This document shows, piece after piece, positions 29,322 to 41,880 of a DNA stretch of 64,000 nt. Numbering within the stretch: position 1 is the first letter of the stretch; every line of letters begins with the position of its first letter. The translations under genes and the position numbers were made by a program. Below the pieces are notes generated by a model. It was not told the origin of the DNA and searched no databases. It saw only the letters and a program-made list of their open reading frames with translations. This DNA comes from Welwitschia mirabilis (taxonomy: Eukaryota; Gnetophyta; Gnetopsida; Welwitschiales), in NCBI GenBank assembly GCA_051453625.1, contig JBOZIK010000001.1, forward strand, positions 98,884,372 through 98,948,371, written 5' to 3'.

Positions 29322-29391
29322 TAAGAAAAGAGAGGGTTAAGAGAGAGTTCTATAGAATCTTCTTTCTTACCAATCATGAATATTTCTTATC

Positions 29392-30270
29392 ATGTCTACT
29401 GAAGATCACTTTGTAAAGCCTGTAATTGCTCACTTTGATGGTTATTATGATTATTAGAGCATGTTGATGGAGAATTTTCTCAGGTCCAAGGAGTACTAAC
29501 AAGTCGTGAATTCTGGTTTTGCAAAACTAGAAGAAGGTACAGTGCTAGAAAATACAAAAAAGACAGAGCTTGAAAGGTAGCAACTAAAGGATATTAAGGC
29601 AAAGAATTACTTGTTTCAATAATAGATCATTCTATCTTAGAACGATTCTCCATAAATCGACACCAAAACAGATCTAGGATTCCATGAAGAAGAAATATCA
29701 AGAAAATGCAAGGACAAACAGACATGAGCTTCAACATCTTCATGCTAAGTTTGAAACACTTCAGATGAAGAATGGAGAATCAGTTATAGATTATTTTTCC
29801 AGAACATTGGGAATTGCAAACAAGTTGCACATCCATGGTGAAAAGATGGAGATGTAGCTGTCATTGAGAAGATACTTTGATCAATGATAGCTAAGTTTAA
29901 TTATATTGTTTGTTCTATTGAAGAATCTCATGACCTGGATACACTTATCATAGATGAAGTGTAGAATTCTTTATAAATTCATGAGAAGAAGATAATTAAG
30001 TAGAACAATGAGGAGTAAGCACTGCAGGCAACAATGAAGTCTAAAGGATTGGAGTGTAAAAAAACCCAATGGAGAGGCAAGGAAAAAGGTCGAAAAGAGG
30101 ATGAGAGATATGACAATCCAAGAAGATGGAAAAGAGAGAATCAAAATCATCAAGCATCATACTCAAAGCCTAGGTTTGGTGACAAATCTTAAGTTGAATG
30201 TTTTTAATGCCATAAGCTTGATCATTATAAGTCAGAATGTCATACTAATTTAAAAAAGATCATGGAATAA
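29392..30270 (+). pseudogene. COP-1 gag relic (UBN2-like, CCHC)
   Basis: Starts at ATG 29392 (MSTEDHFVKPVIAHFDG). Frame changes reveal the copia gag core: a SILE-like block near 29.64 kb, LHAKFETLQMKNGESVIDYF near 29.74 kb, and a KILRSMIAKFNYIV block near 29.87 kb. A zinc knuckle follows near 30.20 kb (C-X2-C-HKLD-H-YKSE-C) with one internal stop. Many stops fall where relatives have Trp or Gln. Gag would form the virus-like particle. Confidence 0.85.
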
Positions 30271-30278
30271 GATCAAAT

Positions 30279-30527
30279 TTGGCAGAGATAGATGAAAGAG
30301 AAGAGGAAATCACCTTATTAATGGTGTGCCACCCAAAAGAAGAAAGTTACTCAGATAAGGGTTACTTAGATATAGCTTGCAGCAATCATATGTGTGGAGA
30401 TATATCAGTTTTTGATGAGTTGGATGAATCTTTTTACGATATAGGAAGGTTTGAAGATAATTCACATGTATCAGTCATGGAAGAGGAAAGGTATAGTTAC
30501 AAACAAAGACAAATTCTATCCTCATAA
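30279..30527 (+). pseudogene. COP-1 protease relic
   Basis: Open frame with GYLDIACSNHMCGD near 30360-30400. Copia aspartic proteases have D-S/T-G followed by CSNHM in this context. Here the triad reads DIA, so Ser/Thr and Gly are lost and the enzyme would be inactive. Confidence 0.8.
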
Positions 30528-30646
30528 GTTTTAACATTCTTTTTGTTCTAGACTTAAAGTTTAATCTACTAAGTATAGCTTAACTTCAAGAGAAGGGCTG
30601 TTAGATTATTATCAAGGCTAGGTAGTGTCAAATCTGAGATTTAAAA

Positions 30647-31655
30647 ATGGACTTGATTAGAAAGGTTAACGTGATAGTAAACCATGTGTTCCCTTTGTAT
30701 TTACAAAGTATTAGAAAGTCTTGTTTTCTTTCAAAGTTGAAGGATACAACTTGGCTTTGGCATCTTTGCTATGAACACTTAAACTATGGAGGACTGAAAA
30801 CTCTACAACAAAAGAAAATGGTGGATGGTATACCTCAGTTTGATGCTCTTGCTAATATATGTGAAGTTTATGTTGTTAACAAATAACACCATGACAGTTT
30901 CCCCAAAGTTAAAGCATGGAGAGCGAAGAAGGTACTAGAACTTGTGCATTCTGATTTGTGTGGACCCATAAATCCAGCCTCAAATGGAGGTAAATGCTAT
31001 TTTATCACATTTTTTTGATAATTTTAGTCTAAAAACATGGGTCTACTTCTTGCAACATAAATCTAAAGCTTTAGAAGTGTTTAAGAAATTTAAGGTTCTT
31101 GTTGAAAAAGAAGCAGATTGTTTTATAAAAGTGTTACATACTAACCATGGTGGTGAATATAACTTAGTGGATTTTTCAGATTTTTTTGCTTATCATGGGA
31201 TTAAAAGGTAGCTTACAATAGCTTAAACACCTTAGCAAAATGGTATTTTTGAAATAAGAAATCAAACAATCATGAATATGGTGCAAAGTCTTTTGTCAAG
31301 GAGTGGACTCGCAAAAGAATTCTGGCTAGAAGATGTCAAGTGAAGTGTCCATATTATGAATAGAAGTCCTACTTTTTTTGTTTAAAATATGACACTAGAG
31401 GAAGCATGGGGTAAAAGAAAACCACTAGTTAATTATTTCATAATATTTGGGTGCATAGGCTATGCTCACATTCTAGATGTAAAAAGGAGCAAGATGGATG
31501 ATAAGGAAGAAAGGTGCATATTTCTTGGTGTTAGTGATCAATTAAAATCTTATAAACTATTCTTTCCTAAAACTAAGAAAATTATTATCAGTCATGATGT
31601 TATCTTTGATGAAGCTAGCACCCAGTCTTGGATAGATACACAACCAGAAAGTTAA
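30647..31655 (+). pseudogene. COP-1 integrase relic
   Basis: The zinc region reads WHLCYEHLNYGGLKTLQQK and then ICEVY, so the second Cys of the HHCC set is Tyr. The core shows VHSDLCGPINP (first catalytic Asp), then HTNHGGEYN where relatives have TDNGGEY (second Asp lost), and QQNGIFEIRNQTIM (Glu kept). The C-terminal part at 31389-31655 has the usual FGCIGYAH...CIFLGVS...KKIIISHDVIFDE order. One frameshift at about 30985 and several stops break it. Confidence 0.88.
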
Positions 31656-31869
31656 TTTTTGGTGGATTTCAACTTACAAGAAGAAGAGAAACAACAAGAA
31701 GTTGCATAGGAGTAAGCTGTGACAGTTCTAGAAATCACCACAGAACCAGAACTAGAAATTGGATCTAAATTTCATCCTGAATATAAGAAGAAAAAACTAG
31801 AGTGGATGAATGATTATGAGGTACCACACTATCATAAATCTGACAATGTAAATTCCCGTTTTACATTGT

Positions 31870-33400
31870 TTTCAGATTGTGATCCTTTGAGTTTTTAGGA
31901 CACTGCTACTGAAGTTAAGTGAAAAAAGGCTATGTAAGAGGAGATAGAAGTGATTGAAATAAATAATACTTGGTAGCTTGTGGATCTTTCCTAAGAAAAA
32001 AACCAATTAGTTTATAATAGGTGTTCAAGATAAAGTTTTTTGTAGACAATACTATTCAAAAACATAAAATAAGGCTTGTTACTAAAGAATACTTGCAACA
32101 GTAAGGAGTTAATTTTGAAGAGACATTATCTCTCATTGCTAGATTTGAAACAGTGAAAACTATTTTAGATTTAGCTATACAAATGCATTGACCTATTTAT
32201 TAATTTAATGTCAAGTTGCCATTTTTAAATGGCAATTTGAAGGAAGAAGTTTATGTCAGTTAACTAGAAGGATTTGTTCAAAAGGACAAGGAGTAAAAGG
32301 TGTACAAGCTAAGGAAAACACTTTATGGGTTTAAGCAAGTCCCCCAAGCTTGGTACAGCAAGATAGACACATACTTTCAACAACATGATTTGCAAGAAGT
32401 ATTAATAAGCCCACACTTTACTTGAATAAGTAAGGTACAAATGATTTTCTTCTTGTTTGCCTATATGTTGATGATATGATTTATTTGGACTCATCCAAAT
32501 TAGTTATAGCTGAGTTGAAAGCAAATATGATGAAGAATTTTGAAATGACTGATTTAGAATTATTGAATTATTTCCTTAGATTGGAAGTGAAGCAATGTGA
32601 AGATGGTATTTTTATATCACAAAGGAAATAAGCAGCAGATCTCTTAAAGAGGTTTTAGATGACCAATTACAATATGACAGCAACACCCATGAATGTCAAT
32701 GAAAAGTTTCAGGATAAAGATGGTATAGAGAAAGCAAATGAGAAGCACTTTAGAAGTCTAGTTGAAGGCTTGAATTATTTGACCAACACTAGACCAGATA
32801 TTTCTTTTTCTATAGGTGTTATTTCTAGGTTTATGCATAATCCATTAAGGCATCATTTTGAAGTAGTAAAAAGGATCTTGTGCTACATTGCTGGAACACT
32901 TAATTGTGGTATTTGATATTCCAAAGTTTCAAATTTTTGTCTTTCTGGCTTCACAGATAGTAATTGGATAGCATATTTGGATGATAGAATAAGTGTTTTG
33001 GGTAATGTTTTCAGCATGGGATCAGGAGCCATTATTTGGAGCTCTAAGAAGCAAGTAACAATTGCTTTATCGTCTTTCAAGGAAGAGTATGCAACAACAA
33101 CTTCTGTAGCTTGTCAGGCTATATGGCTAAGGAGGATTTTTGGTAATCTTAATCAGAAACAAGAAGGTGTAACTCAAATTTTTTGTAACAATAAGGCTAT
33201 AATTATAATGACAAAAAATCCAGAATTTCATGCGAGGACTAAACATATTGATATTTGGAAGCACTTTATTCAGGAACTTGTAACAAATGGAACAATTAGA
33301 TTAGAGTATTGCAACACAAATTCACAAGTTGAAAATACCTTCACCAAGTCACTTTCTCAGCAAAAGCATGAGTTTTTAGAAGTCAGCTTGAAGTTTCCAG
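31870..33400 (+). pseudogene. COP-1 reverse transcriptase and RNase H relic
   Basis: Reverse transcriptase blocks run from EVKWKKAM near 31.91 kb through the active-site box YVDD (32464-32475, intact) to NYLTNTRPDISFSIGVISRF near 32.8 kb. RNase H follows at 32,940-33,400 with GAIIWSSKKQVTIALSS, EYATTTSVACQAIWL, FCNNKAIIIMTKNP and HARTKHIDI. The RNase H frame is open for 177 codons (32977-33510) and is the best preserved part of the element. The start of the reverse transcriptase has several stops and small frameshifts. Confidence 0.92.
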
Positions 33401-33409
33401 TTTTAAATC

Positions 33410-33418
33410 AAGGGGAAG
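33410..33418 (+). promoter_or_regulatory. COP-1 polypurine tract
   Basis: AAGGGGAAG lies directly before the 3' LTR start TGTTAAAGCA, the expected place for the plus-strand primer. Confidence 0.8.
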
Positions 33419-33664
33419 TGTTAAAGCATGATTCAAAAATTGACACCTCATTGTATAGGTGTTATAGTTATTATAGTTTATTAGTATTAGTTCTAGTTTT
33501 CAGAAAATAATAGAAGTCCACTTTGTTTGTTCCAATAATATTGATTTGATTAGGATCTTAATTTCTCTTTTGATTATCAAGTCTTTTATATAAATTCATC
33601 TTCTCAGATTCAATAAAGTATCAATTGAGTGTTTTATTTCTTCTATGCTCTTGTCTTCTTAATA
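33419..33664 (+). repeat. COP-1 3' LTR
   Basis: Begins TGTTAAAGCATGATTC, ends CTTCTTAATA, and is followed directly by TTCAT. Confidence 0.92.
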
Positions 33665-33669
33665 TTCAT
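33665..33669 (+). repeat. COP-1 target-site duplication, right (TTCAT)
   Basis: Identical to 29056-29060. Confidence 0.85.
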
Positions 33670-36600
33670 GACTCTTGCGTGCTGTTATAATGTGGGACTG
33701 CATCCATAATTTTAATTTTACTATTTGTTGTGTGTTGCAATTCTGGAAGAATGTAAGAGATCACTGTTCTTAGAATGATGGATTTTCCCTCTTTGCATAC
33801 CTGAATAATGCCCCTTAGCCTTGCTATCCATCTTCTTCATAACACCATTCCTCCTTCACTGATAGGTGCTTTAAGGCCTTGCTCCTAACATTTATACTAC
33901 TTTCATTTTACTTTTATTTCTGCAAATCGATAAAGATGTCCACTCCTGTGCAATGCTATTTCAACTCTCACATTGCATGCTCTATTAATGCAACTCTCTC
34001 TCTAGCACAACTTTTCTTTCAATGCAATGCTAGCTCAACTCTCACATTGAAATGGAACTTCTTGTCAAAATGGAACTGAGTTATTATGAGAGCCACATCT
34101 TGAGTTCAAATCTAAAGCATGAAACTTTGACCTATCTTGATTTTTATATGATAAATCATAATATATAAAAGGTAGCTTAATTAAGTTCTTAAGCACCATA
34201 GCTCTCTAAAAGAAGCATCCCATAGATATATATATATATATATATATATAATCTATCTTATATATTCATATTAGGATAACATAGGAATATTATTATTTAT
34301 AGCTAAATTATAATAGCATGCACAACATTTAATCTCCATTATATTCATTAGGAATACTTAATTACTATTTACTCTTATGAAAAATGAATTGATAATTCTA
34401 TGTTGGGATCTTTAGAATGGCCCTTATTATATGGGTTATTCAATTATGCCATTATTTGCCCCATTGAGTAAAGATAAACAAATTATCTATAAGTCCTATA
34501 CTTATATAACGATTCCTTAAAATTTTCCACATAACATTTTATTTAATAGTTGCCAAGAATCAAGACAATGTTATCAATTAAGAATTGTGATTATAATTTT
34601 AGCATATATTCTTGCTCATTACATTTTTGGTATTAGAAAACTAGGCTGTTACATTACTCAAGAAAAGTCATGCATAAAAATTGAATTAAAGAAAACTATT
34701 TACATAAGGCTTAGGATTTCAAATGAAGGATTTTTAACAATGGATATGTTTAAGAATTAGATATCTAATGAGAGGAATCTAATGCATATATGATGTAGAA
34801 TAAATTATAAAATGTACTAACATTTAAATAATGCAATATAAAAAAATGAATACCTAAATAATAAAGTCAATTTCTTAGTTATTTGGTTAAAATGAAGCAT
34901 TTAAAGAGATATATTAATATAATTTCTTATTTTGATTTGATCTTAATAGAAGGAATAATTAGAATAAAATAAATAATATAATAAATCATCCAAGGGCTAA
35001 CAAAATATGAAAGACAATACTTCACTATGCAAAAAAATTACTTAATGAATAAAATAAGTGAAGAAATATACTTGGAATAGAAAATGCTTAATGACTACTA
35101 TTTAATGGAGAGTTCATGAAAAATTGGGGTAAGACCTAAGCTCTAAAATATTTGGCTTTAAGCTCCAAATTCAAAGTTCTGAGATCCAAGGCTTAAACTT
35201 CATACTTAAAGCTAGAAGATGAAAGAAGAAGAAGGAGAAGATATAAAAAAGAATTTTTGGCAACATATATTTGTATAATATGAGTGAATTTATGAGAGAG
35301 GAAGGGGCTCTATAAAAAAGTTAAGGCCTTGAAACCAATTAGTCAAAGATTATGATAATAATTTTACCTATAAGGTAAAATCGTTAATTAAAATGAATAA
35401 TATTTAGCAATATATGACATTAAAAAGTTGGATGTGATTAAGTGATAAACAACATTGACGTATTAAATGGTAGATTAATTTCATGAGAACAAAAAATATG
35501 ATATCTATGATAAATTTAAACCTAAGATGCCTAAATTTCTCATGTAATTAGTAAGATTAATCTTTAATTCATGTGAGTTTCCTCTTAGTTATTTATTGGC
35601 TCATATTAACCATGCATTGAACAATGGACAACATGAATATATCTCATGCTATGCACAAACTCAAAATTACCCTGTGATATAACAAGATAAAGTTTTCCAA
35701 CTCCAATGAATAAGAAAATAATATTTTATAAATCAATTCCTCATCCCCCTCTCTTCCCCCAACCCAAAATATAAAGAAGGATATGTAAAATTTGTTCTTT
35801 CATTTGGTTTATAGGTAATGCTACATGTTCTTATTCATTTAGTCATTCATTTCATAATACATTAAATCATGAACTTAAAAAGTAAGAAATAAAAACTCAA
35901 ATTTAAGTGTAATATAGTCAATTCTTACCTACTTCTTGTACTAAATAGTTTACTATTTACTTTTTACTAAGCATTTTTACTTTTTATACTTTTATAAGAC
36001 ATGTAAAAACCAAGAAAATAAGATGTCACATGCCATCAATATAAATATTTGATTTTATTTATAGCCTTTTTCAATTTTCACTAATAATTTCATTATATAA
36101 GTTTGGATTTTTCATATGAGACAATGGAGCTCTTTAAAAAATTATGAATTATGAAATGAAATGTTTCATTAAAAGAATTTCTATTATTATTTTTAAAATA
36201 ATCAAAAGTTAAAGTTAATTTCTTTGAAAGATTGTACATATGGTTATGAGATAAAATTAATCATATCATACATCTTTAATATCATTTTTAATAAAAATAT
36301 AAAGACATCCTAATGCCAAAACCTCTTTGATTAAAAGTGCTTTCATATTTAGCATTAAATACCCAAGACATTGAAGCTTATATTTAGATGCATCTTGAAC
36401 ACATGGGTAAAATCATAAGCTAACTTGCACAACATATGAATCAAACCAAAGGCATTGAAAATCATATATATTTAAGACGTTGGAAATATTTTTGGTTATA
36501 ATACAAGAGCACAAGTGATTTTTTATATTATTATACACACCATTATAATTCCTAGTGATAAAGGTTTTTGTTAGATAATCATCCATCTTAAGTGTAGTTC

Positions 36601-39440
36601 TCTTTTATGTAGGCATATTATGATACATATGTCTTAGGATATAATATTTAAAAAAAATTACTTTTAGATCTAGCTCTCTAGAAATAAAATCATTAAATAA
36701 AATTTTAATTTAAATAGTAGTTGAATTTAATTAATCCAACTATGTACTTTGTAAGTAAATATTAAGATATGTCTACCATATTCTAAACAAACTTTGCTAC
36801 ATGCATATTACATCATAATATTTAATGCTAGCAAAAATAAGTTGGATTCATTAAAAGAAATGGCATTTGATTTTATAATGCATGTCTAATTCATATCTCT
36901 TATGTTTGAGTTTTATAACACACATGTAATGTGCAATTATTAACAAGAACCATCATGAATCTATGATCAAATATTAGCATACATTATTTACCTTAATTTA
37001 AAAAAGTTATGTTTGCTATTTTAATGTTTTAATATATTTTCAAAATATACCTTAAAGATTGACTAATTATATCATACAAGGAATCATTAAGTTACAATAA
37101 ATTTTGTTTAGTACTATTGTATATCAATTTGTTTCATTAAATGATAAGTTTTTTTCATGAAAATGGTGCATATGCATTTGTTGATTCTAAAATGAAAGCT
37201 AATAATATTTACTACATATCATTCTAGATTTAGACAAAAGTAGATAAAGTTTATCATAATAAAGATTGCTTTACAAAATAATAAAAACTAGTTCATTTGT
37301 ATAAAGTCCTTTTTTAATACCATGCAAAACCCAAAAATTCCACCTTGCAAGAGATTTGTAATTCCTATAGCTTTTCTAAGAAATTGTAAAGGTTATATTT
37401 TTATCATGTTTCATATTTTTCAGATCATTACTACAAACATGTTGTTAGTATTTTTTCATTATTTATTTAATCCCCATTATAATACTATGAGTTCCTTTAA
37501 GATTTTTTTTAACTTTCTTTATATTATTAACTCATTATATGTTTAGTAATATTTATGGGCTATAACCTATTCTAGATAAAATTAATTATTAGTTCTTATG
37601 CTCTTATCTTCAATATTTGTAAGTCATAATACTATCCTTTTAGACCAACCTATAAAAGATTTCTAAAAGTGAGTTATTTCTATTTTCTAGCTAACAATAA
37701 TACTAGTTTATAGTATTCATATTTCTATTATGTTTTCTTCTTTTTTTTATACATTTTCTTTTCATAAAAATGAAATAATGGAAATAACATTAGAAAATAA
37801 GAAGATAACTATATCTTTTTACGAAAGACTTTTATTACATAAATGAATATAAAGAGAGGAAAACATCTTTAAGTTATTTGTTTGTGAAAGACTTACATTA
37901 CATGGGTTTGTTTTCATGTTTCATATTTGTATGAATGTATGTAGAAGCAATTCAAAAAGCCCATTATTCTTTATAATAGTTGAAAAATCACCTCATAATT
38001 TTTTTTAAATTTTTTACCATGTCATAAGATCCTAGTCTTCTAAAATAGCTGTTATATAACAACTAAATAATGAATGACTAAAACATGAATTAAACTAATT
38101 AAAGGGATAAAGACATGTTTCCATTTAGACTTTTAAAGAATTTAGTCCTTTTAATTTCAATAGGCATATTTCTTACCTAATCTTTATTTCTTCTCTTTTC
38201 TCTTTATCCCATTCCTAAATGATTTTAAAGAGTGAAAGTTGCTTATTGCTCTTCCTTTTTGGATGAGTTAACTGTGTTATTAGCATTGCATTACTTGTGA
38301 ATGAATAGTCTTACCATTATATGAAATTCAAGAAATCTCTAAAAACACATTTTATATATAGCATCTCTTATCTACAAGTTGGAATAAAGTCCAAGCTAAT
38401 AAAAGGATCATCAAAGTGTAGAATAAGCCTATCTTGTTATTATACAATAGGTGATGGAGAAGAAAAACCTTAACTTTAATAAACGTTTTCTAATTCTTCA
38501 TTGCTCTATTTTTATAAAATTATAGATATGTAGTCCAAATCTTGGGAATAATACTAGTGCTAGCTTGATAGTATACTAGGTAACCCTTAATATTAGGCTA
38601 TGGAAAGCTTATGAGAAACAACTTAGCAAAAAGACATAGAAGAGTATATCATACAAGTCCAAATAGTTAGCTAGCTAGCTGCTAAGGGAGAGCATAGTAG
38701 TAACATGTGACTACTACTTTGAACTATCCATTTTGAAATGTAAATAAGTTAACCAAATAAATAAAGTCTTGATCTTAAGGTATCAATTAGAAACAATTAA
38801 ACATAACTATTAGTAGACCTTTATTGACTTAATCCATTTTCATTTACATATCATAAAAATTCAAACTTTATTAAAATAAGTGGATGTGCTATCTTAACTA
38901 TAAAACCATTATTAGAATAGGTTGATGTACTGAGGGTTTAACTATAATAATTAAGTTAGATTTAATGCATCCATAATGATCTAAAATAAGATTTTTTAGC
39001 ATCCAACTTTTTCCTTTATAGGATTCTCTACCACCTCATTTCATTTATAGAAGTTTTTATTGTTATTTAGCTTTCATAATTGTATTTGTAAGGTTTTAAA
39101 CCTTTTTTATAAAAACATTAATGTTTTATAGGTTATGAATTCCATGATTAAAACTTTATTTCTAGGAGTTCTAGTGGTTATAAAAAATCTTTATGATGTA
39201 GGAAAACATTTTCCTCTTCACTATCATTATCAATTAGTAAACAAGTGAATACATTTTTACATTTAATTATTATTTAATCTTAGCATTTTCCTTTTATCTT
39301 TCATGATGTCCATCACAGTGCCAATTTTATTAATGTACATAGATTTACTACACTATAATTTATAATAAATTATCACATTTTCACTTTATATTACTCTTTT
39401 TGAACTTCTTAATCCCTTAGTAAAACCTTAATACTATTCC
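33670..39440 (+). other. AT-rich stretch, mostly unassigned
   Basis: No coding frame shows family resemblance. A diverged direct repeat of about 30 bp (33951-33979, 34019-34051) and a dinucleotide repeat (34226-34252) are present. Around 35.1-35.4 kb the minus strand has TTTTTTATAGAGCCCCTTCC, which could be the promoter of an old LTR, but I found no partner. Confidence 0.4.
34226..34252 (+). repeat. (AT)n microsatellite
   Basis: About 13 uninterrupted AT units. Confidence 0.95.
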
Positions 39441-39807
39441 ACATAGTAAAACTTGCAATAGTTACTCAAATAACAAAGTATATCAAATAAAAAATAGATA
39501 AAACATAGTATATTTACATGGTAAAACCTTTTAAGTGAGGAAACATTCATGAAAAAATAAGATTCCTTTATCACAAAGAAAAATTACATCAGAGGCCTTT
39601 TTTCCTCTCTTCTATTTCTTCTTCCTTGATAATCTTATCATTCTCATATGTGGCTTTATAGCATTATAGAGCATGAAAGAAAATCTATTGGAAACTTAAT
39701 GAGATTCATCATATTTCTATAGGAAGAATAAAATCTTTTGGTACAGGGTTTGACACATGTCCCAATAAAGGTACATGGCTCAAGAAAATCTAGCAGCATA
39801 TTCAACA

Positions 39808-39818
39808 ATCTCCCACTT
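39808..39818 (-). promoter_or_regulatory. COP-2 polypurine tract
   Basis: AAGTGGGAGAT on the minus strand, directly before the LTR start TGTTGAA. Confidence 0.8.
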
Positions 39819-39829
39819 GATGCTAGATT

Positions 39830-40140
39830 TGAGAATTAAACACATATTCCTACTTGTATTCTATAGAACATAAACTTTTGAGTAGATAATGCTTTTATCA
39901 ACATGTCTACTAGATTCTTTATACTTATGATCTTATCAAATAACATTTGATAATCTTCTACCATCTACTTTATGAAATTATATTTGGTATAAATGTGCTT
40001 TATTTATGAATGCAAGGCTAGGTTTCTAGCAATTTTAATTGTACTTTAATTATCATCATATAATGCTATTGGTAAAATCATAGTTTTAATAATTCCACTT
40101 ATCAAATGATGCATCTAATGTATAAATAAAGTATTGCATA
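39830..40140 (-). pseudogene. COP-2 RNase H C-terminal relic
   Basis: Minus-strand frame gives ILPIALYDDN, STIKIARNLALHS, IKHIYTKYNFIK, MVEDYQMLFDKIISIKN and ALSTQKFMFYRIQVGI, each matching the end of copia RNase H (the CDNQSAI, HARTKHID and TKALP region). Stops interrupt it. Only the C-terminal part is present. Confidence 0.85.
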
Positions 40141-40149
40141 AGATGGAAG

Positions 40150-41135
40150 TTATAAATAGAAATAAAGCTAGCCAAAACACAAAGCTTAAAGTTCATAGAA
40201 GCCTTAGCACAAATTTCAGAAATGATAGACAAAGTTGATTGAATATGTCTAGAGATATGAAGACATCTATAATAAAGAGGTTTACTATATTGAAGACTTT
40301 TATACTGAATCTAAAGCCAAGAAAGGTAAAAGAGATCTATCTTGATAAAGATGTATACACTAAATAAAAAAGCTGATATAAGTAAAAGATGTCTAGAAAA
40401 TTAAAGACATATATACTACTTTAACTGTTAGAAGATATCTACTAAATTAAGGATGCTTGTGCTAAATTAAAAGAGGTGATAAAGGTTAATTATGCCATGA
40501 TAAAGTTTTTACTTTCTAGGGGATCAGGAAATTTTTACATGATGAATTCATGATAACTAAGGATCAAAGACATGGTAGTTTAAGGCTTGTTAAAATCTTA
40601 ATAGCTTGATCAAAGACATATTTCAAGATGAAGACATCTACCTAAAAGAGATATATACTATATTGAATATGTTTATCCTAAAAAAGTAATGAAAAATAAA
40701 ATAGCCACTGGATGACCAAATGTTAGCCATTTGTAGCCATTGTACTGCATTTAAATCATTTCAACATTAGGAAAAAGGCTAAGAAGACCTTACAAGTATA
40801 AAAGATAAAATATATGAAGAGGAAAGGATTAATTATTTGGATGATTGNNNNNNNNNNNNNNNNNNNNNNNNNNNNNNNNNNNNNNNNNNNNNNNNNNNNN
40901 NNNNNNNNNNNNNNNNNNNNNNNNNNNNNNNNNNNNNNNNNNNNNNNGATGATTGATACTACATAAGACAAAATCAGTGTTCTTAATGAAGAGACTCATT
41001 TTCTAAAGACATTGCTTGATCTTTGGCATTACCACTATTGCATAACTGGAATCTTAGATATTCATGGATGAATTCATTAAGGACAACTTAGCTTTCATTA
41101 AAGTGATATCTTTTAGGCTTGTTATTCATTCTTTT
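40150..41135 (+). repeat. COP-3 LTR, incomplete (plus orientation)
   Basis: Aligns with the COP-4 LTR at 43195-43757 and, as reverse complement, with 45837-44711 and 63776-62358. Compared with COP-4, about 540 bp covering the LTR end, primer-binding site and gag start are deleted at 41135. The stretch 40260-40680 has many AGACATCTA/AGATGTCTA motifs. A 100-N gap lies within it. Confidence 0.75.
40848..40947. other. Assembly gap (100 N) with an 8-bp repeat at its edges
   Basis: GATGATTG occurs directly before and directly after the N run, so the two contigs may overlap. Confidence 0.9.
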
Positions 41136-41880
41136 CATTGTTTATGAGATAAATTATGCTTATTAGAAGATGAAGATGTGGTTTAATCATAATCTTTTGA
41201 GTTTTAGATTTGGAAAAGCATTGAACATAGATACTTAGAATCTACATAAACCATTATAGATCCTATAGGTAATTCCATCACTCAAATCAAACCTAGAGAA
41301 AATTGGAAAGACAAAGAAAAGATAGCCTTCATGGATAACTTAAAGGTAAAGAATGCTCTTTACTTAACTCTTATAATGGAAGATTTTAACTAAAAAGCTG
41401 GATGCAAAATAGCATAAGAAATATGAAATGTTCTGATGGAAACATATGAAAGAATCTCAGTTGTTAAGTAATCAAAGATTCTTATGTAGGCTAATTAGTT
41501 TGAAAACTTAAAGATGAATAATGAAAAGAGAGTGCATGAGTACTTCATAATAAACTCTAACATCGTGAATGTCATACATGGAATTGTTGAAAATATTCTA
41601 AAGTCGTAATTTAAAAGGTGATTAGATCCTTAATTCTAGAATATAGGCCAAAAACAACTACAATGAAAGAATTAAGATACTTTAATACAATGATGATTAA
41701 GCATTATAAAGTGCATTAATAGCTTATGAGATGAATCTCATTCAAGATGACGCTATAAAGGAGAAGTCTATTGCTCTTAAAGCCAGTGAAAACCTAAGGA
41801 CAAATTATCAAGTGGAAATAACTCTAAAAAAGATGTGAAAGAGGAACTTGCTTTTATTATAAAGTGAGTCATAAGGTGAG
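41136..41880 (+). pseudogene. COP-3 gag relic (UBN2-like)
   Basis: Translation shows the copia gag pattern seen in COP-4 and COP-5: KVKNALYLTLIMEDFN, then ISVVK.SKI, FENLKMNNEKRVHEYF and a NIVNVIHGI block, and near the end a worn zinc knuckle start (GTCFYYKVSHK). Several stops and shifts are present. The coding relic stops abruptly at about 41880, where unrelated sequence begins. Confidence 0.8.

Larger units (their letters stand above)
29061..33664 (+). mobile_element. COP-1, complete Ty1/copia retrotransposon (4.6 kb)
   Basis: Bounded by two LTRs of about 245 bp and a 5-bp target-site duplication. Internal order is primer-binding site, gag with UBN2-like region and zinc knuckle, protease, integrase, reverse transcriptase, RNase H and polypurine tract, which is the copia order (integrase before reverse transcriptase). 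The LTRs differ at roughly 27-30 of 245 positions by eye, so the insertion is old. It has many in-frame stops and some frameshifts and cannot move on its own. Tnt1-like overall architecture. Confidence 0.93.
39450..40140 (-). mobile_element. COP-2, 3' end of a copia element
   Basis: The minus strand reads the end of RNase H (about 40140-39830), then a polypurine tract AAGTGGGAGAT (39818-39808), then an LTR start TGTTGAATATGC at 39807. GTGGGAGATTGTTGAA is a very common copia junction. The LTR probably runs left to about 39.45 kb (a possible end is ATTGCA). The rest of the element is missing; it joins the COP-3 LTR at about 40.14 kb. Confidence 0.8.

Noticed and set aside
34081-34200. Possible second SINE (B-box-like GAGTTCAAATCT)
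   Set aside because: No matching A box at tRNA-like spacing, no tail and no target-site duplication.
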